A DNA stretch of 64,000 bases from Bacillus sp. CH30_1T (GTDB lineage: Bacteria; Bacillota; Bacilli; Bacillales; Bacillaceae_B): NCBI RefSeq assembly GCF_008364765.1, contig NZ_VTUY01000015.1, positions 1 through 64,000 on the forward strand. The letters are read 5' to 3'. Of this stretch, positions 34,079-43,839 are shown in pieces (within the stretch, counting starts at the first letter, position 1; the number at the start of each line of letters is the position of its first letter). The notes under the pieces were generated by a model. It searched no databases and was not told where the DNA came from. It saw nothing but the letters and a program-made list of their open reading frames with translations. The translations under genes were made by a program, and so were the position numbers.

Positions 34079-35764
34079 CTACATTTCTGAAGGAGACTTC
34101 ATTCCTAATAATCGTAATCCTTCCGCGAGGACAGTCGAAACAGCATGAACCAATGCTAAACGGGAGGCCTGCTGGGAGTCTTCTGAAATGATTTTAGTTT
34201 TTCCGTAATAACGATTAAAGCTTTGTGCGGTATCGACTAAATATTTGGCAATGGTTGAAGGCGCATAGTGTTTCCACGCTTTCTCGACCATCTCCGGCAA
34301 TAATCGTAACTGTTTAATCACTTCCCAGCTTTCAGCATCGTCAAGCCCCTCAAACGTCAATGGAAGGGATTCACCCGCTTTTCTCAGAATGGATTGAGCT
34401 CTGGCGTACGTGTATTGAATGTATGGACCTGTTTCACCTTCGAAGGTCAGCATATGTTCCAGGGAGAATTCAATATCGTTCACACGATCATTTTTCAAAT
34501 CATGAAAGATAATGGCTCCAACCCCAACATCTTTCGCCACCTCTGAAGCATTTATTAAGTGAGGATTCTTCTGCTTAATATTTTCTTCAGCCATATGAAT
34601 CGCTTCTTTGAGAACCTCTTGGAGTAAAATGACTCTGCCCTTTCTGGTGGACATCTTCTTTCCATCTTTCAAATAAAGTCCAAAGGGGATATGTTTCATA
34701 TCATCCGCCCAGTTAAACCCGAGTTTCTTTAGTACTTCCATCACTTGTTTGAAATGAATGGTCTGTTCCTGACCAACAACATACAAAGCTTCATCAAAGT
34801 GATGCTGACGATGGCGATACAGTGCTGCAGCCAGGTCTCTCGTAGCATAAAGGGTAGCTCCGTCTGACTTCTTGATGAGGCAGGGGGGGAGATTTCCTTC
34901 TAAACGAACGACTTTCGCACCTTCAGAGGTTTCTAGAAGGTCATGATCCCGAAGCAATGTCACGACTTCATCCATTTTGTCATTGAAGAACGCTTCGCCA
35001 TTATAGGAATCAAATTCCACTCCGAGCAACGAGTAAATCGTTTTAAAGGCATGAAGTGATTCCTCTTTAAACCATCTCCAAAGCTCCGTTACTTCCGGAT
35101 CTCCGTCTTCTAATAGCTTAAAGGCTTTTCTTCCCTCTTTCTCAAGTGAAGGGTCCTTTTCTGCTTCCTCATGAAATTTTTTATATAAAATAAACAATTC
35201 AGCAATCGGGTTATCCTTCACTTTTTGTTGGTTTCCCCATTTATTGAATGCGACGATCAATTTCCCGAATTGTGTACCCCAATCACCGATATAATTGATT
35301 TTTTCTGTTGTATAGCCGCATTTTTCGGCAATGGTGGCGATGGAATTTCCAATGACTGTGGAGCGTAAATGTCCCATCGAAAATGGTTTCGCGATATTAG
35401 GGGAGGACATATCCAATACGATGGTCTTTTGATTTCCAAATTCATGACTTCCGTAATCCGCGCCATTCTCTAATATGGCTGAAACAATTTCCTTACCTGC
35501 TTTCACTCCATCAAATCGGATATTAACATAGGGACCAACTGCTTCCACTTTACTGAAAAAGGGAGAGGAGAGGGCATCGGCAATCTCACCTGCAATGACG
35601 TGTGGTGCTTTCTTCCATGATTTCGACAGCTGGAAGCACGGAAACGCCAGGTCTCCCAAATGAGAATGTTTTGGCGTTTCAATCAACTCGTAAAGATCAT
35701 TCTTGTTCCAATCGGACAACACATTTGTGAGCGCATCGGCTACTATTAATTTTAAATCCATCAT
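34079..35764 (-). CDS. argS: Arginyl-tRNA synthetase
   Basis: Class I synthetase charging tRNA-Arg. About 561 residues: N-terminal Arg-tRNA synthetase domain, HIGH-equivalent SMGHLRST (within SPNIAKPFSMGHLRST), KMSTRKG signature, and a DALR anticodon-binding C-terminus (YARAQSILRK...). Two adjacent ATGs (35764, 35761) follow AGGAGGTG; the GTG at 35770 overlaps this site. A T-box leader lies upstream, so expression responds to uncharged tRNA-Arg. It stands as a single gene rather than in a speB context. Confidence 0.96.
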   Translation of the reverse strand: MMDLKLIVADALTNVLSDWNKNDLYELIETPKHSHLGDLAFPCFQLSKSWKKAPHVIAGEIADALSSPFFSKVEAVGPYVNIRFDGVKAGKEIVSAILENGADYGSHEFGNQKTIVLDMSSPNIAKPFSMGHLRSTVIGNSIATIAEKCGYTTEKINYIGDWGTQFGKLIVAFNKWGNQQKVKDNPIAELFILYKKFHEEAEKDPSLEKEGRKAFKLLEDGDPEVTELWRWFKEESLHAFKTIYSLLGVEFDSYNGEAFFNDKMDEVVTLLRDHDLLETSEGAKVVRLEGNLPPCLIKKSDGATLYATRDLAAALYRHRQHHFDEALYVVGQEQTIHFKQVMEVLKKLGFNWADDMKHIPFGLYLKDGKKMSTRKGRVILLQEVLKEAIHMAEENIKQKNPHLINASEVAKDVGVGAIIFHDLKNDRVNDIEFSLEHMLTFEGETGPYIQYTYARAQSILRKAGESLPLTFEGLDDAESWEVIKQLRLLPEMVEKAWKHYAPSTIAKYLVDTAQSFNRYYGKTKIISEDSQQASRLALVHAVSTVLAEGLRLLGMKSPSEM

Positions 35765-35790
35765 CAACACCTCCTGATAAAATCAAACAC

Positions 35791-36020
35791 AAAAAAACCC
35801 GTCTCTATCCAACATAGAGACGAGTTTAGCTCGCGGTACCACTCTTATTCCCCAAAAAGGGCGCTCATTGTATAACGGGAGATCCCGGTTTTTCCCTACT
35901 AACTTCAAGAAAAACTTCTCAGAAGTGCGGTTCACCCCAGGCTTCACACCAGGCTTCCACCATCCCCGGTTCGCTTTCGATCCACGTCAGAATTACTCTC
36001 TTCATCTTCGAATATCGTAT
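35791..36020 (-). ncRNA. T-box leader of argS
   Basis: Minus strand carries the T-box sequence AGAGTGGTACCGCG (35843-35830 region), an upstream Stem I with AGAGAGTA-type motif near 36000, and a terminator AAACTCGTCTCTATG.../...GAGACGGGTTTTTTT at 35791-35827. The specifier loop probably reads GTGAAC-CGC-A, giving CGC (Arg), which agrees with the gene. UGGU in the T-box bulge would pair with an ACCA tRNA end. Confidence 0.9.
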
Positions 36021-36067
36021 ATAATTACTATCATTTTACACATTCTGGAGATGAATGCAACCTGTAA

Positions 36068-37243
36068 TTAAGAATCTTCTGATGAGAACATATACGTTTT
36101 ATGATGGAACCTCATACTGAATACAAGTCCCAGGGCCAGCATATTCCCCATAAGAGAGCTTCCCCCATAGCTGATAAAAGGAAGGGGGATCCCGGTAATC
36201 GGAAGTAATTGAATCGTCATTCCGATGTTCTGGAACACATGGAATGTAATCATACTGATAATCCCTGCGCATACATAGGCGTTGAACGGTTCTTTCGTGT
36301 CTAGAGCCGTTTTCGTCAGATGGTAAATCAACAAGAAGTATAAGCTGATCACGACACTTGCGCCAATAAATCCGTATTCCTCCCCGATCACACTGAAAAT
36401 AAAGTCGGTATGATTTTCAGGGATATATACTTCTCCATCACTGTAGCCTTTCCCGAAGATCTGGCCGGAGCCAATGGCGTTAAGGGAGTTAATTAAGTGA
36501 AAACCTTCTAATTTTGCGTAGTTATAAGGATCTAACCAAGCATAAATACGTCCAAATTGATAAGGCTTTACATTTAAATATTTTTCAAGCAGCTCAGGAG
36601 CCCAAATCACAAGTGAAAGGATGATTCCCCCAAGCACTCCGATAGAAGCATATATCGGAACGATCAGCTTCCACGTAATACCTGAAACTAAGATGATTCC
36701 GGTCATGATGGCTAAAATGACAAGGGAAGTCCCTAAATCCGGCTGCTTCATAATAAAAGCAAGGGGAAGGAAAGTCGTCGCCCCGATTTTCACTAACAAT
36801 TGAAAATCTGTCTGTAAGGTTTTACTTGGATTTAGCTCATGATGATTTGTAATGATTCGTGCAAGAACAAGAATTAAGAACGTCTTCATAAATTCTGAAG
36901 GCTGTATCGAACCAAGCGGTCCCAGCATGAACCAGCTTTTGGCTCCGTTTCTGTAAGGGGCGATGCTTTCCGGTGAGATGAGTAATACAAGCAGCAGGAA
37001 AATCCCTGCACCGTATATGTACCAGGCAAGTCGCTTATACTGATCGGAATCAAGGAATAAGGCTCCACCAATAATAATTCCACCTACGACATACCAAAAA
37101 GCCTGTCTTATCACAAAGTTTGTCCCATATTGACCTGAGGTCTGGGCACTGCTTATTCCCATAGCACTAACGATAAAAAACAACATTAATAAAAAGAGAA
37201 GACCCCAATCGATCTTGTCAGCAAATCGCTGGCGAGTTTCCAT
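36068..37243 (-). CDS. rodA: FtsW/RodA/SpoVE family peptidoglycan polymerase (RodA-like)
   Basis: 391-residue polytopic SEDS glycosyltransferase. About ten membrane segments; family hallmarks NGAKSWFMLGPLGSIQPSEF, KQPDLGTSLV, IPENHTDFIFSVIGEEYGF and LPITGIPLPFISYGGSSLM. RodA-type proteins polymerise glycan strands for side-wall growth. Assignment to RodA rather than FtsW or SpoVE is by overall look. ATG 37243 has AGGTG about nine bases upstream; TTG 37249 is also in frame. Monocistronic. Confidence 0.88.
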   Translation of the reverse strand: METRQRFADKIDWGLLFLLMLFFIVSAMGISSAQTSGQYGTNFVIRQAFWYVVGGIIIGGALFLDSDQYKRLAWYIYGAGIFLLLVLLISPESIAPYRNGAKSWFMLGPLGSIQPSEFMKTFLILVLARIITNHHELNPSKTLQTDFQLLVKIGATTFLPLAFIMKQPDLGTSLVILAIMTGIILVSGITWKLIVPIYASIGVLGGIILSLVIWAPELLEKYLNVKPYQFGRIYAWLDPYNYAKLEGFHLINSLNAIGSGQIFGKGYSDGEVYIPENHTDFIFSVIGEEYGFIGASVVISLYFLLIYHLTKTALDTKEPFNAYVCAGIISMITFHVFQNIGMTIQLLPITGIPLPFISYGGSSLMGNMLALGLVFSMRFHHKTYMFSSEDS

Positions 37244-37706
37244 AATCAATTCACCTGAATTTCTAAAGATTTCACATTCCTAGTCTAATAGAAATGAAGG
37301 GAAATTTCTACTCATGACCTGATAAAATACGGAAGTTCTGTTGGGATGTGACAGGCATTAAACGACATTTGTCGAAATGAATTCAATGGTAAAGCCCATA
37401 GGAGTGGGATTCGAAAGGGGAAGAGTGAAAAGTAATACCATTTTTTACATAATTGTGATCATTATTGTCTTTAGAATATGAGAAGAAAGTGCCGTGCCCT
37501 TAAACGCAACTGCGATTCCTTCCATTCCTATAAACCTAAATAGAAATAATTAAAGCCAACGGTCCTGCAATATGTCTATTTTCGACAATTACCTGCGACT
37601 TTTGTCATCATTTTGAAATGAAATAGAAAAGAACAAGTACCCTACATATTTGCTAAAATAGAAACTACGAGTTGTGCATCGTGTCAATCAGATGGAGGGA
37701 ATGTTC
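37244..37706. other. Divergent intergenic region
   Basis: About 460 bases between rodA and the plus-strand hypothetical gene. It is AT-rich and must hold both divergent promoters. I see no open frame with a ribosome site and no clear riboswitch or repeat. Weak -10-like TAAAAT near 37654 lies 50 bases before the next gene. Confidence 0.4.
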
Positions 37707-38480
37707 TTGAAGGCTAATAATCAGGTTAAAGATATCATCTATGTTCACAAGAATACGGATCGTCAGTATGTCGTTTCCTACGGGATCAATTTCAACGAGT
37801 TTGCTTCAAATGCCCGAAAACCATTGAAGAATCTACTTCTAATTAAACATCAGTACGAGCATGGCGCCTTTAATATACATACGCATATGGAGTATGTAGA
37901 ACAGGATGAAATGAAGAAGATCATGAATGATGGAGTACACAGCTATGGTGATTTCTGTTGGATTGACTTTGAAGAAGAAGTGGGAGTCGACGAATTGAAC
38001 GGTCAGGAAATCGCGGAGCTTCTTTATATGGGACACGTCAAGCAACCCCTGAACCCTCCTTTTTATTCAAAGTTGAACAATCGTTACGCGTACCTTTCCC
38101 ATGATGATGGGTGGTTTAATAAGATTTATTATCGGGAATTTGAGGACTTCTATCATATGTTAGGAGCGACGGTTTCTTCGAAATTGAGTACAGTCAAAGG
38201 CGGAAAAGGCTTATTTGGTATGAAGAAAGAGAAAGACTATCCTATCATCGGTCAAGAAGTGATTCATTCCTTTAGAGACAAATTAAAAGAAGGCATGGTC
38301 ATTTCGTTGGAAAAAGCCATACTAACGAGAGGCAAGATAGAGATCCCTATATGGGTGATCGGTGATTATTACGATATGGACGAGATGGCGGAAGATTATA
38401 AGCAAATCCGGAAATCACCAGCAAATGGATTATTATCCTATGATCGTAAAACGAAAAGCTGGAGTGCTTTACTTCGGTAA
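37707..38480 (+). CDS. Conserved hypothetical protein
   Basis: 257-residue soluble protein that I cannot place in a family. It begins MKANNQVKDIIYVHKNTDRQ; it has an acidic centre (SYGDFCWIDFEEEVGVDELN) and aromatic-rich segments. No signal peptide or membrane helix. The TTG at 37707 has GGAGGG seven bases upstream; the in-frame ATG at 37701 is too close to that site. It ends 24 bases before sfsA's start and is probably co-transcribed. Confidence 0.7.
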   Translation: MKANNQVKDIIYVHKNTDRQYVVSYGINFNEFASNARKPLKNLLLIKHQYEHGAFNIHTHMEYVEQDEMKKIMNDGVHSYGDFCWIDFEEEVGVDELNGQEIAELLYMGHVKQPLNPPFYSKLNNRYAYLSHDDGWFNKIYYREFEDFYHMLGATVSSKLSTVKGGKGLFGMKKEKDYPIIGQEVIHSFRDKLKEGMVISLEKAILTRGKIEIPIWVIGDYYDMDEMAEDYKQIRKSPANGLLSYDRKTKSWSALLR

Positions 38481-38504
38481 CGAGGAATGAAGGAGCGTGA
38501 GGGC

Positions 38505-39230
38505 TTGATAGAAATTCAGTTTCATGACAAATTGGTTCGAGGCGTGTTTCTCGAGCGTCTCAATCGTTTTGTGCTCGAGTGTCAACTTCCTTCAGGTTCA
38601 ATAGATAAAGTCCACTTACCGGATCCAGGCAGATTAAAAGAACTATTGGTGCGTGGGAACCCGATCTGGCTTCAGGCATCAACCGATCCTAAAAGGAAAA
38701 CAAAATGGTCAGCCGTCATGACGTATGATGCTCCTAACGATATGTATGTTTCTTTGAATACCCAATATCCGAATCGGTTAGTGCTCGAAGCCTTACAAAT
38801 GGAAGTGCTGGAAGAGCTAAAGGACTGGCGGTTAGAAAAAGCCGAATTTAAAGTAGGAAGCTCACGCTTTGACTTCTTGCTCACCCACAAACAAAATGAA
38901 CAAAAATTACTGCTTGAAGTAAAAAGTGTCACCATGGTAGAAGAAGGAATAGGGAAGTTTCCTGATGCCGTCACGTCAAGAGGCGCAAGGCATGTAGAGG
39001 AGCTTACACATCTGCAGGCGGAAGGAAGCTATCAATCAGCTGTCCTGTTTATTGCTCAGCGAACGGATTTGCGCGGGATCACTTCCGCTCCTGAAATCGA
39101 TCCCCATTTTTCCCGGGTCATGGAAGAGGCCGAAGATCAGGGTGTCCGATTTTTCGGAAGAAGCTGTATCGTGACACCAGAGCGTATTTCCTTAAATGGA
39201 CCTTTACCTGTATATACAAAAAAAGATTGA
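38505..39230 (+). CDS. sfsA: SfsA family DNA/RNA nuclease
   Basis: 241-residue protein of the SfsA family, an OB-fold DNA-binding part joined to a nuclease-like part. Characteristic blocks: VHLPDPGRLKELL, YDAPNDMYVSLNTQYPNRL, SRFDFLL with LLLEVKSVTMVEEGIGKFPD (acidic/Lys nuclease-type residues), RGARHVEEL and FIAQRTD. SfsA was named from sugar-fermentation stimulation in E. coli; nuclease activity is family knowledge. The start is uncertain: TTG 38505 has AAGGAG nine bases upstream, whereas ATG 38487 has no proper site. Confidence 0.92.
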   Translation: MIEIQFHDKLVRGVFLERLNRFVLECQLPSGSIDKVHLPDPGRLKELLVRGNPIWLQASTDPKRKTKWSAVMTYDAPNDMYVSLNTQYPNRLVLEALQMEVLEELKDWRLEKAEFKVGSSRFDFLLTHKQNEQKLLLEVKSVTMVEEGIGKFPDAVTSRGARHVEELTHLQAEGSYQSAVLFIAQRTDLRGITSAPEIDPHFSRVMEEAEDQGVRFFGRSCIVTPERISLNGPLPVYTKKD

Positions 39231-39271
39231 TCTTCACATCCATCATAGCATGTGAAGATCAATCTTTTTTT
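39221..39271. terminator. Bidirectional terminator
   Basis: Stem AAAAGATTGATCTTCACAT/ATGTGAAGATCAATCTTTT, T run on the plus strand, between convergent sfsA and the BsuPI lipoprotein gene. Confidence 0.92.
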
Positions 39272-39278
39272 GTTGCAT

Positions 39279-39767
39279 TTAATCAACCTGTACTTCTGCT
39301 TTAGCTTTATAGTCAAGGTCTCCTTTAGCCGTTAACCAAACAGTCAATGTATAGGTACCGCTCCCGACATTGGGGAGAACGACTTTCTGGGAAAATTCTT
39401 CACCCTGTCTCACGGTGATCTCCTGGATCGCCTGGGTATACATCTTATTTTTTGAGTCCTTATACACTACTTCACCTTTATCGTTTCTAAGTTCAAAGTC
39501 AATGGTTTGTCCTGATGAAAAAACGAAGGTTTTCTCTTGCTCTGTTTGGTTCTTAATCGAATAGACATAGACAGCCTGACCGTTTCCATCTTGTTTCGTT
39601 AATGAAGGTTCCATTTCGCCTGCAACAATCCCTTTCTGTACAGAAATATCTTCACCAGCTCCTGAGTTTTTGTCCTCTTTGGTTTGACTGCCGTTTTCTT
39701 CACCAGCCGTTCCACAACCTGCTATTCCTGCCATAAGTATTATAAATAACATGAGCATTCGCTTCAT
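39279..39767 (-). CDS. BsuPI-domain lipoprotein
   Basis: 162-residue lipoprotein. Lipobox GIAGC places the modified Cys at 18; a Glu/Lys/Gly-rich linker follows to about 40. The rest forms the beta-sandwich of the BsuPI (intracellular proteinase inhibitor-related) domain, with YSIKNQTEQEKTFVFSSGQ and SGTYTLTVWLTAKGDL. Being exported, it is unlikely to act as the intracellular inhibitor; function unknown. GGAGGTGGATC lies upstream of the ATG. Confidence 0.82.
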   Translation of the reverse strand: MKRMLMLFIILMAGIAGCGTAGEENGSQTKEDKNSGAGEDISVQKGIVAGEMEPSLTKQDGNGQAVYVYSIKNQTEQEKTFVFSSGQTIDFELRNDKGEVVYKDSKNKMYTQAIQEITVRQGEEFSQKVVLPNVGSGTYTLTVWLTAKGDLDYKAKAEVQVD

Positions 39768-39981
39768 GCCAGATCCACCTCCTTACCGTATTAGACAGGG
39801 TATATCCCAAAAGGTTACAAGTGTTCCCGAATATGGGCACGATGACACATAGGGATGTGCTGAACTTGTTTCTTTCTTCCTCTACAAGGGCATAGATTTA
39901 CATATGTAAGGCAGATTACTTTTTTATATCACGAGGTTCAGTACAATAGAATTATAGAAAAAGAACAGAGGAGCAAAGTGT

Positions 39982-41214
39982 ATGAAAAAATGGTTAGCTA
40001 TTATTTGTGTTATTTCCTTACTCATAGTATCTGCTTGTGGTCCTTCAAATGCAACCGACAGTGTGGAACTTCCCGATGAAGATTGGGAAACCATCACGGC
40101 GGAAGCAGAAGGAACGAAAGTGAATCTCTTCATGTGGGGCGGTGACGATGGGATTAACCGTTATATTGATGACTTAGTTGCTCCGATGCTGAAAGATAAA
40201 AATAATATCGAGTTAAATCGAGTACCTTTGGACACACAGGAAATTCTGCAAAAACTTCAAACGGAGAAACGGGCAGGAAAGGAAAAAGGAACGATTGATA
40301 TTGTCTGGATTAATGGAGAAAACTTTAAAAATGCAAAGGAAAATGACTTACTTGCAGGGCCGTTTACAGATAAGCTGCCAAACTTCACGAAATATTACGA
40401 TACAGAAAGTCAAGCGTTTCAATATGACTTCGGGACGGAAACAGAAGGATATGAAGCACCGTGGGGAAAGGTTCAATTTGTCTTCTTCTATAACAGTGAT
40501 AAAGTGAAGAATCCCCCGTCCAGCTTCGATGAATTAAAAGCATTCATGAAAGAGCATCCGAGGAAATTCACCTATCCCAATCCGGCTGATTTCACCGGTA
40601 ATGCATTTCTTCGACATCTTCTTTATGCTAAATCTGACTCGGATTTAGCTCAGTCTTCATTCAACGAAGGATCAGCAGAGAAGATGGGGGAAGAGCTATG
40701 GAAAGAGCTGAATGAAATGAAGCCATTCTTGTGGCGAGAAGGAGAAACGTACCCCGCGACATTAACAGACCTTGATAAGTTATATAGCCAGGAAGAGGTT
40801 TGGATGACGATGGGATACAACGAAGCAAGGGCAGAGCATCTGATCAAGGATGGAGTGTTCCCTGAAAACACAAAGTCATTTGTTTTAAACGATGTAGGAT
40901 CGATTGGGAATACTCATTTTCTGGCAATTCCATTCAACAGCCCCAACAAAGAAGGAGCGCTGGTGGCCATCAATGAACTACTCTCTCCTGAAGCTCAGCA
41001 TGAGAAAGTAAAGCCTGACTACTGGGGTGAGAGTTCACCTATTTCTTATGAAAAGCTGGATGAAAAATGGAGAATTAAATTTATGAGCATAGATCGGGGG
41101 GGAAGTGTACTGGAGGCGTCTGTACTCGAAGAGACCTATAGGGGTGAACTGGATGCTGAGTACGTGGAATGGTTAAAGGAGAACTGGATCCGTGAAGTGG
41201 CAGAGAGTCAATAA
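39982..41214 (+). CDS. ABC transporter substrate-binding lipoprotein, YnjB-like
   Basis: 410-residue exported binding protein. Lipobox IVSAC gives Cys19. The body resembles YnjB (COG4134), with VNLFMWGGDDGINRYIDDLV near the start, IDIVWINGENF and YEAPWGKVQFVFFYN. First gene of a seven-gene operon whose content parallels E. coli ydjXZ-ynjBCDF. Substrate unknown. GAGGAGC lies before the ATG. The next gene starts inside its 3' end (23-base overlap). Confidence 0.85.
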   Translation: MKKWLAIICVISLLIVSACGPSNATDSVELPDEDWETITAEAEGTKVNLFMWGGDDGINRYIDDLVAPMLKDKNNIELNRVPLDTQEILQKLQTEKRAGKEKGTIDIVWINGENFKNAKENDLLAGPFTDKLPNFTKYYDTESQAFQYDFGTETEGYEAPWGKVQFVFFYNSDKVKNPPSSFDELKAFMKEHPRKFTYPNPADFTGNAFLRHLLYAKSDSDLAQSSFNEGSAEKMGEELWKELNEMKPFLWREGETYPATLTDLDKLYSQEEVWMTMGYNEARAEHLIKDGVFPENTKSFVLNDVGSIGNTHFLAIPFNSPNKEGALVAINELLSPEAQHEKVKPDYWGESSPISYEKLDEKWRIKFMSIDRGGSVLEASVLEETYRGELDAEYVEWLKENWIREVAESQ

Positions 41215-42055
41215 CACGTTACTCCTCATTCCCGCCCTACTCTTTTTTATCTTTATTCCTGGACTTGGGATCGTTCTTGCTCTACTGGAAAGCGTAGGGA
41301 GTGAAGGGAATATCACATTCGGGCACTACGTAGATTTATTCGAAGAGAAGCGGTTTATGACATCCTTTCTCTTCAGTTTGACTGTGACTTCCATTTCGAC
41401 CATTCTATCTCTTTGCATTGGACTTGGAATTGTGAAGGCATTCTCATCTTTACTAAAGGAAAATAAATATAAACTACTTGTATGGATTCCGATGCTGGTT
41501 CCCCATTTTGTATGGGCTTATCTCGTCTATTTGCTCTTTAATCAAAGTGGTTTTTTCTCCAATGTGTTCGAAATGGGCGGTTGGATCGACGACCGAAGTC
41601 AGTTCCCGACCCTGGTCCAGGATCGGAATGGGATCGGAATCATTCTGACGTATGTCTGGAAGGAGGTTCCCTTTGTTACTCTGATGCTGTTACCCGTTTA
41701 CGCGACGCTTTCTAAAAGCTATAAAGAGATCGCTTCTTTACTGGGTGCGGGTCCTTATAAAGCGTTTTGGGTGGCGGAATGGCCATTTATACTTCCCGTT
41801 CTCGTGGAAACCGGAGCGATTCTGTTCGCATTCATTTTTACAGCATATGAAGTGCCCCAGCTTCTGGGAGTGACGTCACCGCAATTGCTGGCTATCCTTG
41901 CTTACGACTGGTTTTACAGTGGCAGCTGGAGTGACCGCCCCTTGGCTTTCGCCTCACTCGTATTAGTCGGGCTTAGCATTGGGGGCGTGATGTGGCTCCT
42001 TATTTACTTCACAAACAAGAAACGATTGCACATTACAAAAGGGATTCGAAATTAG
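41192..42055 (+). CDS. ABC transporter permease, first subunit (YnjC N-half-like)
   Basis: 287-residue membrane protein with about six helices and the coupling loop EIASLLGAGPYKAFWVAEWP. GTG start, overlapping the binding-protein gene by 23 bases, with AAAGGA upstream. In E. coli the two permeases are joined as YnjC; here they are separate genes. Imports the ligand of the upstream lipoprotein using the downstream ATPase. Confidence 0.86.
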   Translation: MKWQRVNNTLLLIPALLFFIFIPGLGIVLALLESVGSEGNITFGHYVDLFEEKRFMTSFLFSLTVTSISTILSLCIGLGIVKAFSSLLKENKYKLLVWIPMLVPHFVWAYLVYLLFNQSGFFSNVFEMGGWIDDRSQFPTLVQDRNGIGIILTYVWKEVPFVTLMLLPVYATLSKSYKEIASLLGAGPYKAFWVAEWPFILPVLVETGAILFAFIFTAYEVPQLLGVTSPQLLAILAYDWFYSGSWSDRPLAFASLVLVGLSIGGVMWLLIYFTNKKRLHITKGIRN

Positions 42056-42065
42056 AGGTGTTCAC

Positions 42066-42863
42066 TTGAGAAAATCGTTATTTTACATCATATCCTTTCT
42101 TCTTTTTGTGTTTCCCCTCTTATTTTTAGTTTATAAAAGTTTTTTCGGTGTTTGGAGATGGGGGAGTCCAGTTCCTGTTGTACCTGGTTTAAGGGCGTGG
42201 CAAGTGTTAATAAATGAGGGGGAATTCGTGGATTCGATTGGTGCCTCTATCAGGATCGCAATTGTTGTACTGGTGATAAATCTTCTGATTGGTGTTACAT
42301 CAGGAAGAGTGTTTTCATTATCGTCGTTCAGAGGAAAATCCATCGTTGAAGCACTTCTAATGTTGCCTCTATTCTTACCCGTATTGGTGGTGGCGATCGG
42401 ACTCCATATTACGTTCATTCGATATGGACTTGCTGATCACTGGACCGGAGTGGCTCTCGTTCACTTAGTGCCCACCATTCCGTATAGTATCAAAATGTTC
42501 AAAGCAGGCTATGAGAGGATTGGTACAAAATTAATCGAGCAATCAGCTATGCTTGGAGGCAAAGCTTTTCAACGTTTTTACCATATTGAATTGCCCTTGC
42601 TTCTTCCAAGCATTCGAAGTGTCTTATTCCTGACGATTGTAATCAGCCTGAGCCAGTATGTTCTTACAGCGGTTATAGGGGGAGGGAATGTCGTGACGCT
42701 CTCGATGGTCTATTATCCTTTTACCGATACGGCAGATGAAGCGGTAATGGCAGCCTTCTCCATCGTGTTCGCACTCATTCCCATCATACTGTACATCATT
42801 CTAGAAGGGTGTTTGAAATTCTTACTCCCTTACCAACATCCAAGAGGGAGGAAGAACCTTTGA
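42066..42863 (+). CDS. ABC transporter permease, second subunit (YnjC C-half-like)
   Basis: 265-residue membrane protein with about six helices and the loop EQSAMLGGKAFQRFYHIELP. TTG start ten bases after the first permease, with AGAGGTG upstream. Its stop overlaps the ATPase start (TTGA), indicating translational coupling. Confidence 0.86.
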   Translation: MRKSLFYIISFLLFVFPLLFLVYKSFFGVWRWGSPVPVVPGLRAWQVLINEGEFVDSIGASIRIAIVVLVINLLIGVTSGRVFSLSSFRGKSIVEALLMLPLFLPVLVVAIGLHITFIRYGLADHWTGVALVHLVPTIPYSIKMFKAGYERIGTKLIEQSAMLGGKAFQRFYHIELPLLLPSIRSVLFLTIVISLSQYVLTAVIGGGNVVTLSMVYYPFTDTADEAVMAAFSIVFALIPIILYIILEGCLKFLLPYQHPRGRKNL

Positions 42864-43828
42864 GTTCATTCATAGAAATTAATCAAATAACCAAATCGTT
42901 TAAAGATAAAGAGATTTTAACCAACGTTACGTTCACATTAAATAAAGGAGAGATCCTCACATTGGTTGGAGCGTCCGGGTCTGGTAAATCAACATTCCTT
43001 CGCATTCTCTCCGGGTTAGAGTCTGCGACAGAAGGAAACACGTATATTGATGGAAAAGATATCACCTCTTTAAAGCCTCAAAAACGCCCCATTGGGATGG
43101 TCTTTCAACAGCCATTATTATTCCCTCATATGAATGTCCTTGAAAATGTCATGTACGGGTTGGAAATGAAGGAACGAAACAAAGGGGAAAACAAGAAAAA
43201 AGCCATGAACTATATTGAACGAGTCGGCCTCGGAGAAGTGATGCATCATTATCCTTCTGAGTTATCCGGCGGTCAGCAGCAACGTGTATCCCTGATACGT
43301 TCTTTGATTTTGAAGCCGAAGCTTTTGCTTTTAGACGAACCTTTCAGCAGTCTGGATTTGCAGCTCAGGAAGGAACTGAGGCAATGGGTACGGCAGATTT
43401 TTAAAGAAGAAGAAACAACCGTCATCTTCGTAACGCATGATCGTGATGAAGCGTATGAACTCGGAGATCGAGTGGCAGTTTTACAGAGTGGCAGGTTCTT
43501 GCAGATAGGAACACCGGAGGATATCTATTATCGGCCACACACCCCATTTGTGGCATCTTTCATGAGTGACGGACTCATCCTGAATCAGCAGCAATTCATT
43601 CATGCTTCCCACATAAAGGTAAGCTCCACCTTTGCTGAGGCTTCCTTGCCAAGATGGAAAGCAACTGTGCTACAAAAGTTATTTGTAGCAGGGACCAACC
43701 TCTATGAAGTATGGGTGGATGAACTGGAGCAAAAGCTAAATCTACCAATTGAATTAGAGGCTTCTACTGAAGATATCTGGCTTTATGCAGAGGAAGTGAG
43801 CATCCAAACGTTTCAGAAAGAGGAATAG
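42860..43828 (+). CDS. ABC transporter ATP-binding protein (YnjD-like)
   Basis: 322-residue ATPase. Walker A GASGSGKST at 37-45, Q-loop VFQQP near 83, signature LSGGQ at 135-139, Walker B LLLLDEPFSSLD ending near 165, and switch VTHD. A C-terminal extension of about 90 residues follows the nucleotide-binding domain, as in importer ATPases with regulatory tails. TTG 42860 has GGGAGG eight bases upstream and overlaps the permease stop by four bases; the upstream frame to 42809 is only an extension. Confidence 0.9.
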   Translation: MSSFIEINQITKSFKDKEILTNVTFTLNKGEILTLVGASGSGKSTFLRILSGLESATEGNTYIDGKDITSLKPQKRPIGMVFQQPLLFPHMNVLENVMYGLEMKERNKGENKKKAMNYIERVGLGEVMHHYPSELSGGQQQRVSLIRSLILKPKLLLLDEPFSSLDLQLRKELRQWVRQIFKEEETTVIFVTHDRDEAYELGDRVAVLQSGRFLQIGTPEDIYYRPHTPFVASFMSDGLILNQQQFIHASHIKVSSTFAEASLPRWKATVLQKLFVAGTNLYEVWVDELEQKLNLPIELEASTEDIWLYAEEVSIQTFQKEE

Positions 43829-43839
43829 GAGGGAAGAGA

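Noticed and set aside
35868-36071. Plus-strand 67-codon frame
   Set aside because: Antisense to the T-box leader of argS; no ribosome site.
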